A DNA stretch of 37,040 bases, taken from assembly GCA_022649165.1 (NCBI GenBank), contig JALCNR010000021.1, positions 1-37,040 on the forward strand. Reading direction: 5' to 3'. The stretch comes from Actinomyces sp. (GTDB lineage: Bacteria > Actinomycetota > Actinomycetes > Actinomycetales > Actinomycetaceae). The position numbers and the translations under genes were made by a program. The notes beneath the pieces were generated by a model. That model was given only the letters and a program-made list of their open reading frames with translations. It ran no database searches and was not told the origin of the DNA. Positions within the stretch are counted from its first letter, which is position 1, and every line of letters starts with the position of its first letter. Below are positions 1 to 9,952 of this stretch, one piece after another.

Positions 1-1521
1 GACGACGATGACGTGGCTGATGAGGGGGTGGGTCTGGAGGGCGTCCTCGAGGATCTCGGGGGAGACGTTCTTGCCTCCGGCGGTGACGATGAGCTCTTTC
101 TTGCGCCCCGTGATCCGCAGATGACCGGTGTCGTCGATGCTGGCGAGGTCCCCGGTGCGGAACCAGCCGTCGGCGAAGGCCTCCGCTGTGGCCTCGGGCA
201 GGTTGTGGTACCCGGAGGTGACCGAGACGCCCTGAAGTAGGAGCTCCCCGTCCTCGGCGATCCTCATCCGGTTCCCGGGCCAGACGAAACCGACGGAGTC
301 GGGCGGAAAGTCGGAGGGGAGCTCGACGGCGATGGGGCCGGTGGTCTCCGACAGCCCGTAGCCCTGCAGCAGCGTGATCCCGATCCCGCGGTAGAAGTTG
401 GCCAGGTCGATGGCCAGAGGAGCGCCTCCGCTGATGATCGTCGTGAGATTGGGCCCCAGGACCTCGCGGACCCTGTGGAGCACCAGGGCGTCGGCGACCT
501 CATGGCGCACGCGCAGTCCGAAGGGCACACCGGGGGCGTCCTCGTCCTCGCCTATGTCCCCGGAGGCGGTGGCCTGGGAGAGGGCGCGCGCCTGGTGGGC
601 CGCCCAGGAGAACATGAGCCGCGACATGCGGCCCGACGCCTTGGAGGACGCCAGGTTGTAGACGGTCTCGAGGACGCGGGGCACGACCAGGAGCATCGTG
701 GGCTTGAAGGAGCGGATGTCGGAGACCAGGTTGTGGGTGTTCGGGGAGAAGGCCACGCGCCCCTGGCCGGTGAGCAGGGCGTACATGACGAAGCGGGCCA
801 GGACGTGGGCGACGGGCAGGAACAGCAGGGACCGCGAGGACGGGTCGTCGATGAGCTGGGGGAGGAAGTCGTAGGCCTGGACGAAGCTCTCGATGAAGTT
901 GCCGTGGGTGAGTTCCACGCCCTTGGGCACCCCGGTGGTGCCCGACGTGTAGATGATCGTGGCCACATCGTGGATGCCCACGGCGTTCGTGCGGGTCTCG
1001 ACCTCGACGGGGGCGACGGAGCGCGAGGCGCGCAGGATCTCGCGCTCGGCGCCGCGGTCCAGGGAGAAGATGCGGCGCACGGAACCGGTGCGCACGGACT
1101 CGACCAGGTCGGCCTGCTGGGAGGTCGCCGTGACCACCATGACGACATCGGCGTCGGTGAGGATGTGGCGGATCTGGGCGGCGGAGTCCGTCTCGTAGAT
1201 CGGCACCGTCACGGCGCCGCAGGACAGAGCCGCGGCGTCGAGCAGCGCCCACTCGTAGGAGGTGGGCGCGAGGATCGCGAAGGACTCCCCGGCCTGGAGC
1301 CCCAGGCCGATGAGCCCTCGCGCGGTGTCCTCGATCGTGCGCACCATCTCGTCGATGGTGACGCGCCGCCAGGCGCCGACGGCGGTACGGCGCTCGACGG
1401 CGACCTGACCGGGGTGGTCCGCGGCCCGCTTCGCCAGCATCCGGGGAATGTTCATCGTCGGGTCGACATCGTAGAGGGCCGGGTTCTCCCAGCTCCCGTC
1501 GCTCAGCCGGCGCACGGGCAT
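1..1521 (-). CDS. AMP-dependent long-chain acyl-CoA synthetase, copy 1 (C-terminus beyond the window)
   Basis: An open frame of 507 codons runs from an ATG at 1521 to the left edge with no stop. It should activate a fatty acid to an acyl-adenylate and then to acyl-CoA (ANL superfamily, FadD15-like). The adenylation P-loop IIYTSGTTGVPKG lies near residues 187-199, the GYGLSETTG motif near 380, RTGDL near 450 and GRKKELIVTAGGKN just after it. The last 40 or so codons in the window match copy 2 exactly. A purine-rich GGAG sits five bases before the ATG, and the gene starts 64 bp after the stop of copy 2 on the same strand, so the two are probably co-transcribed. The missing part is the C-terminal subdomain carrying the catalytic lysine. 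The fatty acid substrate cannot be told from sequence. Confidence 0.9.
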   Translation of the reverse strand, partial: MPVRRLSDGSWENPALYDVDPTMNIPRMLAKRAADHPGQVAVERRTAVGAWRRVTIDEMVRTIEDTARGLIGLGLQAGESFAILAPTSYEWALLDAAALSCGAVTVPIYETDSAAQIRHILTDADVVMVVTATSQQADLVESVRTGSVRRIFSLDRGAEREILRASRSVAPVEVETRTNAVGIHDVATIIYTSGTTGVPKGVELTHGNFIESFVQAYDFLPQLIDDPSSRSLLFLPVAHVLARFVMYALLTGQGRVAFSPNTHNLVSDIRSFKPTMLLVVPRVLETVYNLASSKASGRMSRLMFSWAAHQARALSQATASGDIGEDEDAPGVPFGLRVRHEVADALVLHRVREVLGPNLTTIISGGAPLAIDLANFYRGIGITLLQGYGLSETTGPIAVELPSDFPPDSVGFVWPGNRMRIAEDGELLLQGVSVTSGYHNLPEATAEAFADGWFRTGDLASIDDTGHLRITGRKKELIVTAGGKNVSPEILEDALQTHPLISHVIVV

Positions 1522-1585
1522 GGCGCTCCGCCTTCCTGCCGCATACGCGCGGCCCCATGATTGGTCCAGACCACTGTACCCGCGC

Positions 1586-3481
1586 TCACGAGGGGTTCCG
1601 GTCCCCGGAGCCTCCGCGGCGCGGGGTGCGGGAGCGGCGCCTGCCGGTGAGTTGTCCGGCGGCTTTTTCGGCTTCTCCTTGGGCGTACATGGTGTCGATC
1701 TCGGGGGCGAGGTCGCGCAGGACGGCGTTGCGTTTGAGTTTGAGGCTGGGGGTGAGGTAGCCGTTCTCGACGGTGAAGACGGCGTCGACGATGCGGAAGC
1801 GTCGGATGGACTCGGCGCGGGAGACCTGTTTGTTGGCGCGGGCGATGGCGCGGTCGAGGGATTCGCGGACCTCGGGCATGTCGGCGGCCTGTGCGGCGTC
1901 GACGACGGGGAGGTGGTGGGCGGTGAGCCAGACGGGGAGCATCTCGGTGTCGAGGGTGATGAGGGCGGCGATGTAGGGGCGGGCGTCGCCGACGACGATG
2001 ACGTGGCTGATGAGGGGGTGGGTCTGGAGGGCGTCCTCGAGGATCTCGGGGGAGACGTTCTTGCCTCCGGCGGTGACGATGAGCTCTTTCTTGCGCCCCG
2101 TGATCCGCAGATGACCGCGACGGTCGACGCCTCCCAGGTCGCCCGTGTGGAACCAGCCGTCCTCCAGGACCTGGGCGGTGGCCTCGGGCAGGCGGTGATA
2201 GCCGCGCATGACGGACACGCCGGAGAGCAGGATCTCGCCGTCCTCCCCGATCCTCACGGCGTTCCCGGGCAGGATCTGCCCGACCGTGCCCACCGGATTG
2301 GCCCCGAGGCGCTGGACGGCGATGGGGCCGGTGGTCTCCGACAGCCCGTAGCCCTGCAGCAGCGTGATCCCGATCCCGGAGAAGAATCCGCCCAGGTCCT
2401 CCGCCAGCGGCGCGCCGCCGGAGACGACGACCCGCAGGCGGGGCCCCAGGACCTCGCGGACCCTGCGGAGCACCAGGCGGTCGGCGATGCGATGCCGCAC
2501 GCGCTGGGCCAGCGACGGGCCGAGGAGCGTGTCCCGGGCGGCGGCCTGGCGGCGCGCCTGGCGGGCCGACCAGGAGAAGATCCGCCGCCGGATCCCGGTG
2601 CCGGCGCGGGCGGACGCGGCGTTGAGCACCTTCTCCAGGACGCGGGGCACGACGATGAGGACGGTGGGCTGGAAGGCCTGAAGATCAGAGAGGAGTGTGG
2701 AGACATCCGAGGAGAAGCCGAGCCGTCCCCGTCCCGAGAGCACCGCGTGCATGACGAAGCGCGCGAGGACATGCGCGAGTGGCAGGAACAGGAGGAGACG
2801 GGTGCCCGGGGAGTCGACGACCTCGCCGAGGACCTGGCGAACGGCCTCGGTGGTGCCGACGAAGTTGCGGTGGGTGAGTTCCACGCCCTTGGGCACCCCG
2901 GTGGTGCCCGACGTGTAGATGATCGTCGCGAGGTCGTCCGCGCCCGCAGCGGAGAAGCGGGCCTCCAGATCGGCGTCGGAGACCTGCTGCGCGGCGCCGG
3001 TGAGAGCCCGCAGCGCCCCGCGGTCCAGGGAGACGATGGTGCGCAGCCGCCGGGCGCGCACCGAGCGGACGAGGTCGGCCTGCTGGGAGGTCGCCGTGAC
3101 CACCATGACGACATCGGCGTCGGTGAGGATGTGGCGGATCTGGGCGGCGGAGTCGGACTCGTAGATCGGCACCGTCACGGCGCCGGCGGTGAGGATCGCC
3201 AGGTCCAGGACCATCCACTCATAGGACGTCGAGGACAGGACGGCGACCGAGTCGCCGGGCCGCACGCCCAGGGCGATGAGCCCGCGCGCGGCGTCGTCGA
3301 CCTGGGCCCGGAGCTCCGCGGCCGTGACGGGGCGGCTGGCGCCCACACCGCTGCGGCGTTCGGCGACGACGTCTCCGGGACGGGCCTGGGCGCGCCGGCG
3401 GAGCATCCCCGGGATCGTCGCGTCGTCGGAGACGGTGTAGCGGGCCTTCTCGGTGTACGACCCGTCGCGGCGCTTCCTCAT
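1586..3481 (-). CDS. AMP-dependent long-chain acyl-CoA synthetase, copy 2 (FadD15-like)
   Basis: A 631-residue ANL-superfamily enzyme, expected to make acyl-CoA from fatty acid, ATP and CoA. Visible motifs in order: IIYTSGTTGVPKG near residues 185-198, GYGLSETTG near 380, HTGDLGG near 445, GRKKELIVTAGGKN near 460, and NGYLTPSLKLKR near 590 with the likely catalytic lysine. The length is normal for long-chain synthetases. The ATG at 3481 follows a good ribosome site, GGAGG five bases upstream. The last 30 or so residues are arginine-rich and probably disordered. It is a tandem paralogue of the gene to its left. Family assignment is firm; the substrate and the physiological role (lipid recycling or complex lipid synthesis) are not shown. 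Confidence 0.93.
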   Translation of the reverse strand: MRKRRDGSYTEKARYTVSDDATIPGMLRRRAQARPGDVVAERRSGVGASRPVTAAELRAQVDDAARGLIALGVRPGDSVAVLSSTSYEWMVLDLAILTAGAVTVPIYESDSAAQIRHILTDADVVMVVTATSQQADLVRSVRARRLRTIVSLDRGALRALTGAAQQVSDADLEARFSAAGADDLATIIYTSGTTGVPKGVELTHRNFVGTTEAVRQVLGEVVDSPGTRLLLFLPLAHVLARFVMHAVLSGRGRLGFSSDVSTLLSDLQAFQPTVLIVVPRVLEKVLNAASARAGTGIRRRIFSWSARQARRQAAARDTLLGPSLAQRVRHRIADRLVLRRVREVLGPRLRVVVSGGAPLAEDLGGFFSGIGITLLQGYGLSETTGPIAVQRLGANPVGTVGQILPGNAVRIGEDGEILLSGVSVMRGYHRLPEATAQVLEDGWFHTGDLGGVDRRGHLRITGRKKELIVTAGGKNVSPEILEDALQTHPLISHVIVVGDARPYIAALITLDTEMLPVWLTAHHLPVVDAAQAADMPEVRESLDRAIARANKQVSRAESIRRFRIVDAVFTVENGYLTPSLKLKRNAVLRDLAPEIDTMYAQGEAEKAAGQLTGRRRSRTPRRGGSGDRNPS

Positions 3482-3497
3482 CTGTCCTCCGTGGCTG

Positions 3498-3528
3498 GAG
3501 TGGAATTCTCAATATTTGTACCACTCTA
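3498..3528 (-). promoter_or_regulatory. Putative promoter with operator-like dyad ahead of the synthetase pair
   Basis: GAGTGG (3498-3503) and CCACTC (3521-3526) form a 6 bp inverted repeat around an AT-rich spacer, unusual in this GC-rich DNA. On the minus strand the right arm overlaps TAGAGT (3528 down to 3523), a TANNNT -10 box that would start a transcript about 35 bases before the ATG at 3481. A repressor bound to the dyad would block this promoter. No clear -35 box is visible. This is pattern reading only. Confidence 0.35.
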
Positions 3529-3596
3529 CCGTCCGGGCGGTGCCGAGGCGGCACCCGGGCCGAGCGTGGGGCGCGCGCCGCCCTCCGACGGGACAG

Positions 3597-3645
3597 ACGA
3601 GGGCGTCCCCGCGCGGACACCGCTGCCCGGCGGGGACGCCCTCGT
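3597..3645 (-). terminator. Hairpin terminator after glnA
   Basis: A perfect 16 bp inverted repeat (3597-3612 with 3630-3645, arm ACGAGGGCGTCCCCGC) encloses a 17-base loop, 21 bp past the glnA stop. There is no clear T-run on the minus strand, as is common in GC-rich actinobacteria. It separates glnA from the downstream acyl-CoA synthetase genes, which read in the same direction. Confidence 0.65.
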
Positions 3646-3665
3646 GGAAGGACCCGGAAGAGGAC

Positions 3666-5090
3666 TCAGATGTTGTAGTACAGCTGGAACTCGTAGGGGT
3701 GCGGGTAGGCGCGCATGGGCGCGACCTCGTTGGTCTCCTTGTAGTCCAGCCAGGTGTCGATGAGATCCTGAGTGAAGACGTCGCCCTCGGTGAGGAACTC
3801 GTGGTCGCCGCGCAGGGCCTCCAGGGCGGCCTCCAGAGAGCTGGGGAGCTTGGCGATGTCCTCGTACTCGGCGGGCGGAAGCTCGTAGAGGTCCTTATCG
3901 ATGGGCGCGGCCGGCTCGATGCGGTTGCGGATGCCGTCGAGGCCCGCCATCAGGCAGGCGGAGAAGGACAGGTACGGGTTGGCCGAGGGATCGGGGACGC
4001 GGTACTCGATACGCTTGGCCTTCGGCGAGGTGCCGGACACGGGGATGCGGATGCACGCCGAGCGGTTGCGTGCCGAGTAGACCAGGTTGACCGGGGCCTC
4101 GAAGCCGGGAACCAGGCGGCGGTAGGAGTTGACCGAGGGGTTCGTGAAGGCCAGCAGCGCCGGAGCGTGGCGCAGGAGACCGCCGATGTACCACCGGGCC
4201 GTGTCCGACAGGGAGCCGTAGCCGCGCTCGTCATAGAACAGCGGTTCGCCGCCCTTCCACAGGGACTGGTGGGTGTGCATGCCCGATCCGTTGTCTCCGA
4301 AAATCGGCTTGGGCATGAAGGTCGCCGTCCTGCCGAACTCCCAGGCCGTGTTCTTCACGATGTACTTGAACTTCATCATGTCGTCCGCGGCCTGCTTGAG
4401 CGTGGCGAAGCGGTAGTTGATCTCGTGCTGCCCCGCGGAGCCGACCTCGTGGTGGGCGCGCTCGATGTCCAGGCCGGCGGCGATAAGGTTCGTCACCATC
4501 TGGTCCCGCAGGTCGACGGAGTGATCGTTGGGCGACACGGGGAAGTAGCCGCCCTTCGTGGCGAGCTTGTACCCGAGGTTGCCGCCCTCCTCCTTGCGCC
4601 CCGTGTTCCAGGCGGCCTCCTCTGAGTCCACGGAATAGAACGTGGATCCCGGGCCGACCTGGTAGCGCACGTCGTCGAAGAGATAGAACTCGGCCTCTGC
4701 GCCGATGAAGCACTGGTCCGCGATGCCCGTGGAGGCGAGGTAGGCCTCGGCCTTGGCGGCCACCTGGCGGGGGTCGCGCGAGAAGGGCTCGTCGGTAAAG
4801 GGGTCGACGATGGAGAAGTTGACGACAAGGGTCTTCGCGGAGCGGAAGGGGTCGACGAAGGCTGAGGTGGGGTCCGGGATGAGCTTCATGTCGGACTCGT
4901 GGATGGCGGTGAATCCGCGCACCGATGAGCCGTCGAACATCACCCCGTCCTCCAGGGCGGAGCCGGTGAACTGGGCCGCGGGGATCGTGAAGTGCTGCTG
5001 GACGCCCGGAAGGTCGCAGAAGCGGACGTCGACGTACTGAACGCCTTCGCGGTCGATGAAGTCCACGACCTCGTCGGAGTTGGTGAACAT
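3666..5090 (-). CDS. glnA: Type I glutamine synthetase
   Basis: A 474-residue cytoplasmic enzyme that condenses glutamate and ammonia with ATP hydrolysis to form glutamine; the family forms dodecamers. The N-terminal beta-grasp region contains [10 protein letters not shown], and the catalytic core has EAEFYLFD and [12 protein letters not shown]. The motif [10 protein letters not shown] carries the tyrosine (about Tyr402) adenylylated in the GSI-beta group, so activity is probably controlled by a GlnE-type adenylyltransferase encoded elsewhere. Length is typical. The start follows AGGA about eight bases upstream. It is divergent from gltBD, so both halves of the GS-GOGAT cycle flank one control region. 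Confidence 0.97.
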   Translation of the reverse strand: MFTNSDEVVDFIDREGVQYVDVRFCDLPGVQQHFTIPAAQFTGSALEDGVMFDGSSVRGFTAIHESDMKLIPDPTSAFVDPFRSAKTLVVNFSIVDPFTDEPFSRDPRQVAAKAEAYLASTGIADQCFIGAEAEFYLFDDVRYQVGPGSTFYSVDSEEAAWNTGRKEEGGNLGYKLATKGGYFPVSPNDHSVDLRDQMVTNLIAAGLDIERAHHEVGSAGQHEINYRFATLKQAADDMMKFKYIVKNTAWEFGRTATFMPKPIFGDNGSGMHTHQSLWKGGEPLFYDERGYGSLSDTARWYIGGLLRHAPALLAFTNPSVNSYRRLVPGFEAPVNLVYSARNRSACIRIPVSGTSPKAKRIEYRVPDPSANPYLSFSACLMAGLDGIRNRIEPAAPIDKDLYELPPAEYEDIAKLPSSLEAALEALRGDHEFLTEGDVFTQDLIDTWLDYKETNEVAPMRAYPHPYEFQLYYNI

Positions 5091-5386
5091 GAAAGGTCCT
5101 TCCCGTGTGGCAGAACGGTGACAGTGAGGATGACGTCCGCACCCCGCAGGAATGCAGACCCGTCAAGATTACGTAAACCACTGACAAAGTCCAGTGTACC
5201 GGCCGCGCTGGGCGGATCCGGACGGCTCGTCCGCATGCTGGTCGCCCTCGCGCGGGGTGTCACCCGTGGCGGCATCCTTGATATCCGCCGACACACCGTT
5301 GACGGCGCTTTGAATGGGGGATGACCGTGTTCGTCCGCCCCGCAGCGTGCATCATCCCCTGTCCGCGCGTTCCTTGAGGGGGACCT
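5091..5386. promoter_or_regulatory. Divergent glnA/gltB control region
   Basis: This 296 bp stretch holds no convincing gene. On the glnA side the palindrome TTACGTAA (5169-5176) sits in GATTACGTAAAC, next to a CACTG/CAGTG dyad (about 5179-5196) and a minus-strand TACACT that could be a -10 box. On the gltB side an 8 bp inverted repeat, GGGGATGA (5317-5324) with TCATCCCC (5352-5359), lies in the presumed leader, and TTGACG near 5299 resembles a -35 box. GlnR or AmtR would be the expected regulators of these genes in actinobacteria, but I cannot match either consensus convincingly. Confidence 0.45.
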
Positions 5387-8300
5387 ATGAACGATCCAAT
5401 TGGTGGTCGCACCCAGCCGGACGGCCATCTGGGCCTGTACGACCCGGCCAACGAGCACGACGCCTGCGGCATCGCCTTCGTGGCCACGCTGACGGGACCC
5501 CCGACCCACACGATCGTGGAGCAGGGCCTGCACGCCCTCGAGAAGCTCGACCACCGGGGGGCCGTGGGCGCGGAGGAGAACTCCGGAGACGGCGCGGGCA
5601 TCCTCATCCAGATCCCCGACGGTTTCTTCCGGGAGGTCATCCGGCCCGATCTGCCGAGGCCCGGCGCCTACGCGGCGGGGCTCGTGTTCCTGCCCGGCGC
5701 CCACGAGGGGCGCGTCGAGCTCTCCCGCGCGGTCGCGGCGGTGGAGAGGATCGTCCGCGAGGAGGGGCTGCGCGTGCTGGCCTGGCGCGACGTCCCGGTC
5801 AACGACGCGCCGGTCGGCCCCACGGCGCGCGGCTCGATGCCGACGTTCCGCCAGCTGCTCGTCACCGACCAGCAGGGCGGACGGAGCGGGCGCGCGCTCG
5901 ACATCGCCGCCTACCGGGTGCGCCGGCGGGCCGAGCACGAGGCCGGCGTCTACATGACAGGCCTGAGCACGAGCACCTTCATCTACAAGGGCATGCTCAC
6001 CACGATGCAGCTCCCGGCCTTCTTCGAGGACCTGGGCCATCCGGCGCTCACCTCCCACTTGGCGCTGGTCCACTCCCGCTTCTCGACCAACACATTCCCC
6101 TCGTGGCGGCTGGCGCAGCCCTTCCGCATGGTCGCCCACAACGGGGAGATCAACACCGTGCGCGGCAACCGCAACTGGATGAGCGCCCGCGAGGGCCAGC
6201 TGGCCAGCCCCCTTCTGGGAGACATCGCCCCGCTGCTGCCGGTGACCACCGACGCCGTGTCCGACTCGGCCTCTCTCGACGAGGTCCTCGAGCTCCTGGT
6301 GCTCGCGGGGCGCTCGCTGCCGGAGGCCATCGCGATGATGATCCCCGAGGCGTGGGAGAACGACACGCGCATGGACCCGTCTCTGCGCGCCTTCTACCAG
6401 TACGCCTCCACGATCATGGAGCCGTGGGACGGGCCGGCGGCCGTGACCTTCACGGACGGCACGCTCATCGGCGCAGTCATGGACCGCAACGGCCTGCGTC
6501 CGGGGCGGTGGATGGTCACCGAAGACGGCCTGGTCGTCCTCGCCTCCGAGACCGGCGTGCTGGACATCCCCGAGTCCCAGGTCCGCGCGAAAGGCCGCCT
6601 TGAGCCCGGCACGATGTTCCTCGTCGACCTCGGCTCCGGGCGGATCGTCCCGAACGCGGAGATCAAGCAGGGGCTCGCCTCCCTGCGTCCCTGGCAGGAG
6701 TGGCTGGACGAGGGCCTGGTGCGGCTGACCGACCTCCCGGTTCGCGAGCACACCGACCACTCGCGCTCATCGGTGCTGCGCAGACTCCAGGAGTTCGGCT
6801 ACACGCAGGAGGACCTCGACGTCATCCTCACGCCAATGGCCGTGAGCGGCGCGGAGGCGCTGGGCTCGATGGGGTCGGACACGCCGGCGGCCGTGCTGTC
6901 CTCGCGCCCGCGGCTCCTCTTCGACTACTTCACCGAGCTCTTCGCCCAGGTGACGAACCCGCCGCTCGATGCGATCCGGGAAGAGCTGGTGACCGCCCTG
7001 GGGACGACGGCCGGTCCGAAGCCCAATCTCCTGGAGGACGGTCCGGGGCACGCCCGCAAGCTCGTCATCGACGCGCCGGTCGTCGACTCCGACCAGCTCG
7101 CCCAGCTGGTCCACATCGGCTCCGCCCGCGCCGGCAAGGGCTTCACCTCCCGCGTGCTGCGCTGCCTGTACCGCGTCTCCGGCGGGGGAGAGGCGCTTGA
7201 GGCCGCCCTCAAGGACCTTTTCGCCCAGGCCGACCAGGCGATCGAGGAGGGCGTGTCATTCCTCGTCCTCTCCGACCGGGAGTCGAACGCCGAGATGGCT
7301 CCGATCCCCTCGCTCCTGGCCACCTCGGCCTTGCACCACCACCTGCTGCGCCGCCAGACCCGCACCCGCGTCGGCCTCGCCGTCGAGGCCGGCGACGTCC
7401 GCGAGGTCCATCACGTCGCGCTGCTCATCGGATACGGCGCCTCCGCCGTCAACCCCTACCTCGCGATGGAGGCCGTGGAGTCCCTCGCGCGCCAGGGGAT
7501 GCTCGACGCCACGACGCCGGCCCAGGCCGTCCAGCACCTGCTCAAGGCGTTCAGCAAGGGCGTCCTGAAGGTCATGTCGAAGATGGGCATCTCCACGGTC
7601 TCGTCCTACTGCGGGGCCCAGGTGTTCCAGGCGATCGGCCTGGACCAGGGCCTGGTCGACCAGTACTTCACCGGGACGTCGAGCCCGCTGGGCGGGGTCG
7701 GCCTCGACGTGATCGCCGCGGAGGTGGCCTCCCGCCATGAGGTCGCCTATCCGCCTTCCGGCATCTCCCCGGCCCACCGCACCCTCGGGGTGGGCGGCGA
7801 GTACAAGTGGCGTCGGGAGGGTGAGGCGCACCTGTTCAACCCCGAGACGATCGCCCGCCTCCAGACGGCGACGCGCACCCAGTCCCACCAGGTGTTCCGC
7901 GCCTACACGGACGGGGTCGACGACCAGTCGAGGCAGCTCATGACGCTGCGGGGGCTCATGCGGCTGCGCACGGAGGACGTCGAGCCGGTGCCGCTGGAGG
8001 AGGTGGAGCCCGTCTCCTCCATCGTCCGCAGGTTCGCGACCGGCGCGATGTCCTTCGGGTCGATCTCGCCGGAGGCGCACGAGACGATGGCGATCGCGAT
8101 GAACACCCTGGGGGGGCGCTCGAACACGGGCGAGGGCGGGGAGTCCGCCGAACGGCTGCGCGACCCGCTGCGCAATTCCGCGATCAAGCAGGTGGCCTCC
8201 GGTCGTTTCGGGGTGACGGCCGACTACCTCACCCATGCCACGGACATCCAGATCAAGATGGCCCAGGGCGCCAAGCCGGGCGAGGGCGGCCAACTGCCGG

Positions 8301-9952
8301 CCCGGAAGGTCTACCCGTGGGTGGCGGAGGTGCGTCACTCGACGCCGGGCGTCGGGCTGATCTCGCCGCCGCCCCACCACGACATCTATTCGATCGAGGA
8401 CCTCAAGCAGCTGATCTCCGATCTCAAGAACGCGAATCCCGAGGCGCGGATCCACGTCAAGCTCGTCTCCGAGGTCGGGGTGGGCACCGTCGCGGCCGGC
8501 GTGTCGAAGGCTCGGGCTGACGTCGTCCTCATCTCCGGGGCGGACGGCGGAACGGGGGCGGCCCCCCTGACCTCTCTCAAGCACGCGGGCGCCCCCTGGG
8601 AGATCGGCCTGGCCGAGACCCAGCAGACGCTGGTCCTCAACGACCTGCGAGACCGCATCGTCGTCCAGGCTGACGGGCAGCTGAAGACAGGGCGCGACGT
8701 CGTCGTCGCTGCGTTGCTGGGGGCGGAGGAGTTCGGCTTCGCCACCGCTCCGCTGGTCACTGCCGGATGCGTGATGATGAGGGTCTGCCAGAAGGACACG
8801 TGCCCGGTCGGGGTCGCCACGCAGAACCCGGAGCTGCGTGCCCGGTTCACCGGCAAACCCGAGTACGTCATCAACTTCTTCACCTTCATCGCCGAGCAGG
8901 TCCGCGAGCTGCTGGCCTCCCTGGGGCTGCGGTCCGTGGAGGAGGCCGTGGGCCGTTCCGACCTGCTGGACGTCTCCGACGCGATCAGACACTGGAAGGC
9001 GAAGGGCCTGGACCTCACCCCGGTCTTCCAGCGCATCGAGCCGCGGCCCGGATCCTCCCTGCATCAGGTGCGCCCCCAGGACCACCAGCTCGACTCCGTC
9101 CTGGACCGCCGGCTCATCACGCTGGCGGCTCCGGCGCTGGAGAGAGGCGAGCCGGTGGCCATCGAATCGGAGATCCACAACACAGACCGCACCATCGGCG
9201 CGATGCTCGGCCATGAGATCGCGCGGCGCTACGGGGACCACGGGCTCGCCGCGGACACGATCTCGATCCGCCTGACGGGGTCGGCCGGGCAATCGCTGGG
9301 CGCGTTCCTGCCGCAGGGCGTCTCGATCACGGTCGAGGGCGACGCCAACGACTATGTCGGCAAGTCCCTGTGCGGTGGGACGGTGGCGGTGCGTCCCGCG
9401 CGCACCGCGAAGTTCGCCGCGGCGGAGAACACGGTGGCCGGCAACGTCCTGGGCTACGGCGCGACCTCGGGGGAGCTGTTCGTCTCCGGCCGGGTGGGCG
9501 AGCGCTTCGGGGTCCGCAACTCCGGGGCGACGCTGGTGGCTGAGGGGACCGGCGACCACGCCCTGGAGTACATGACGGGCGGGGAGGCGCTGGTCCTGGG
9601 ATCCACCGGACGCAACGTCGCCGCCGGCATGTCGGGCGGGATCGCCTATCTGCTGGACTTCGACCGCGACCTGCTCAATTCGCAGGTGGCGGAGGAACTC
9701 GACGTCTCAGGCCTGGACGATGCCGATGGGGAGCACGTCACCGAGCTGCTGCGGCGCCACGTCGAGCTCACAGGCTCAGCGGTCGCCCAGGGGCTCCTCG
9801 ACGACCTGCCCGCCTCGCTCGCCCGCTTCACCCGGCTGGAGCCCCTCCAGTTCGCGAGGGTGACGACCGTCCTCGCCCAGGCCGAGGCCGAGGGCGTCGA
9901 CGCGGGCGATGCGTCCGTGTGGAACAAGATCCTGGAGGTGTCCCGTGGCTGA
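5387..9952 (+). CDS. gltB: Glutamate synthase, large subunit
   Basis: A 1521-residue subunit of NADPH-dependent GOGAT, which uses glutamine and 2-oxoglutarate to make two glutamates. It begins with a short propeptide ahead of Cys27 (EHDACGIAF), the expected N-terminal nucleophile of the class II glutaminase domain (to about 430). A central domain, the FMN-binding synthase barrel (about 830-1220) and the C-terminal GXGXG domain follow. Cys1128, Cys1134 and Cys1139 in [16 protein letters not shown] are the 3Fe-4S ligands. The ATG follows GAGGGGG five bases upstream. Length is typical for a complete large subunit. It overlaps gltD by eight bases. Confidence 0.97.
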   Translation: MNDPIGGRTQPDGHLGLYDPANEHDACGIAFVATLTGPPTHTIVEQGLHALEKLDHRGAVGAEENSGDGAGILIQIPDGFFREVIRPDLPRPGAYAAGLVFLPGAHEGRVELSRAVAAVERIVREEGLRVLAWRDVPVNDAPVGPTARGSMPTFRQLLVTDQQGGRSGRALDIAAYRVRRRAEHEAGVYMTGLSTSTFIYKGMLTTMQLPAFFEDLGHPALTSHLALVHSRFSTNTFPSWRLAQPFRMVAHNGEINTVRGNRNWMSAREGQLASPLLGDIAPLLPVTTDAVSDSASLDEVLELLVLAGRSLPEAIAMMIPEAWENDTRMDPSLRAFYQYASTIMEPWDGPAAVTFTDGTLIGAVMDRNGLRPGRWMVTEDGLVVLASETGVLDIPESQVRAKGRLEPGTMFLVDLGSGRIVPNAEIKQGLASLRPWQEWLDEGLVRLTDLPVREHTDHSRSSVLRRLQEFGYTQEDLDVILTPMAVSGAEALGSMGSDTPAAVLSSRPRLLFDYFTELFAQVTNPPLDAIREELVTALGTTAGPKPNLLEDGPGHARKLVIDAPVVDSDQLAQLVHIGSARAGKGFTSRVLRCLYRVSGGGEALEAALKDLFAQADQAIEEGVSFLVLSDRESNAEMAPIPSLLATSALHHHLLRRQTRTRVGLAVEAGDVREVHHVALLIGYGASAVNPYLAMEAVESLARQGMLDATTPAQAVQHLLKAFSKGVLKVMSKMGISTVSSYCGAQVFQAIGLDQGLVDQYFTGTSSPLGGVGLDVIAAEVASRHEVAYPPSGISPAHRTLGVGGEYKWRREGEAHLFNPETIARLQTATRTQSHQVFRAYTDGVDDQSRQLMTLRGLMRLRTEDVEPVPLEEVEPVSSIVRRFATGAMSFGSISPEAHETMAIAMNTLGGRSNTGEGGESAERLRDPLRNSAIKQVASGRFGVTADYLTHATDIQIKMAQGAKPGEGGQLPARKVYPWVAEVRHSTPGVGLISPPPHHDIYSIEDLKQLISDLKNANPEARIHVKLVSEVGVGTVAAGVSKARADVVLISGADGGTGAAPLTSLKHAGAPWEIGLAETQQTLVLNDLRDRIVVQADGQLKTGRDVVVAALLGAEEFGFATAPLVTAGCVMMRVCQKDTCPVGVATQNPELRARFTGKPEYVINFFTFIAEQVRELLASLGLRSVEEAVGRSDLLDVSDAIRHWKAKGLDLTPVFQRIEPRPGSSLHQVRPQDHQLDSVLDRRLITLAAPALERGEPVAIESEIHNTDRTIGAMLGHEIARRYGDHGLAADTISIRLTGSAGQSLGAFLPQGVSITVEGDANDYVGKSLCGGTVAVRPARTAKFAAAENTVAGNVLGYGATSGELFVSGRVGERFGVRNSGATLVAEGTGDHALEYMTGGEALVLGSTGRNVAAGMSGGIAYLLDFDRDLLNSQVAEELDVSGLDDADGEHVTELLRRHVELTGSAVAQGLLDDLPASLARFTRLEPLQFARVTTVLAQAEAEGVDAGDASVWNKILEVSRG

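Noticed and set aside
1520-3763. A 747-codon plus-strand open frame
   Set aside because: It is antisense to the two acyl-CoA synthetase genes. Its glycine, aspartate and valine-rich composition is the usual shadow of GC-rich coding DNA, and it shows no domain.
7256-9559. A 767-codon minus-strand open frame
   Set aside because: It is antisense to gltB, whose frame carries the conserved FMN and iron-sulfur motifs. The opposite frame has none.
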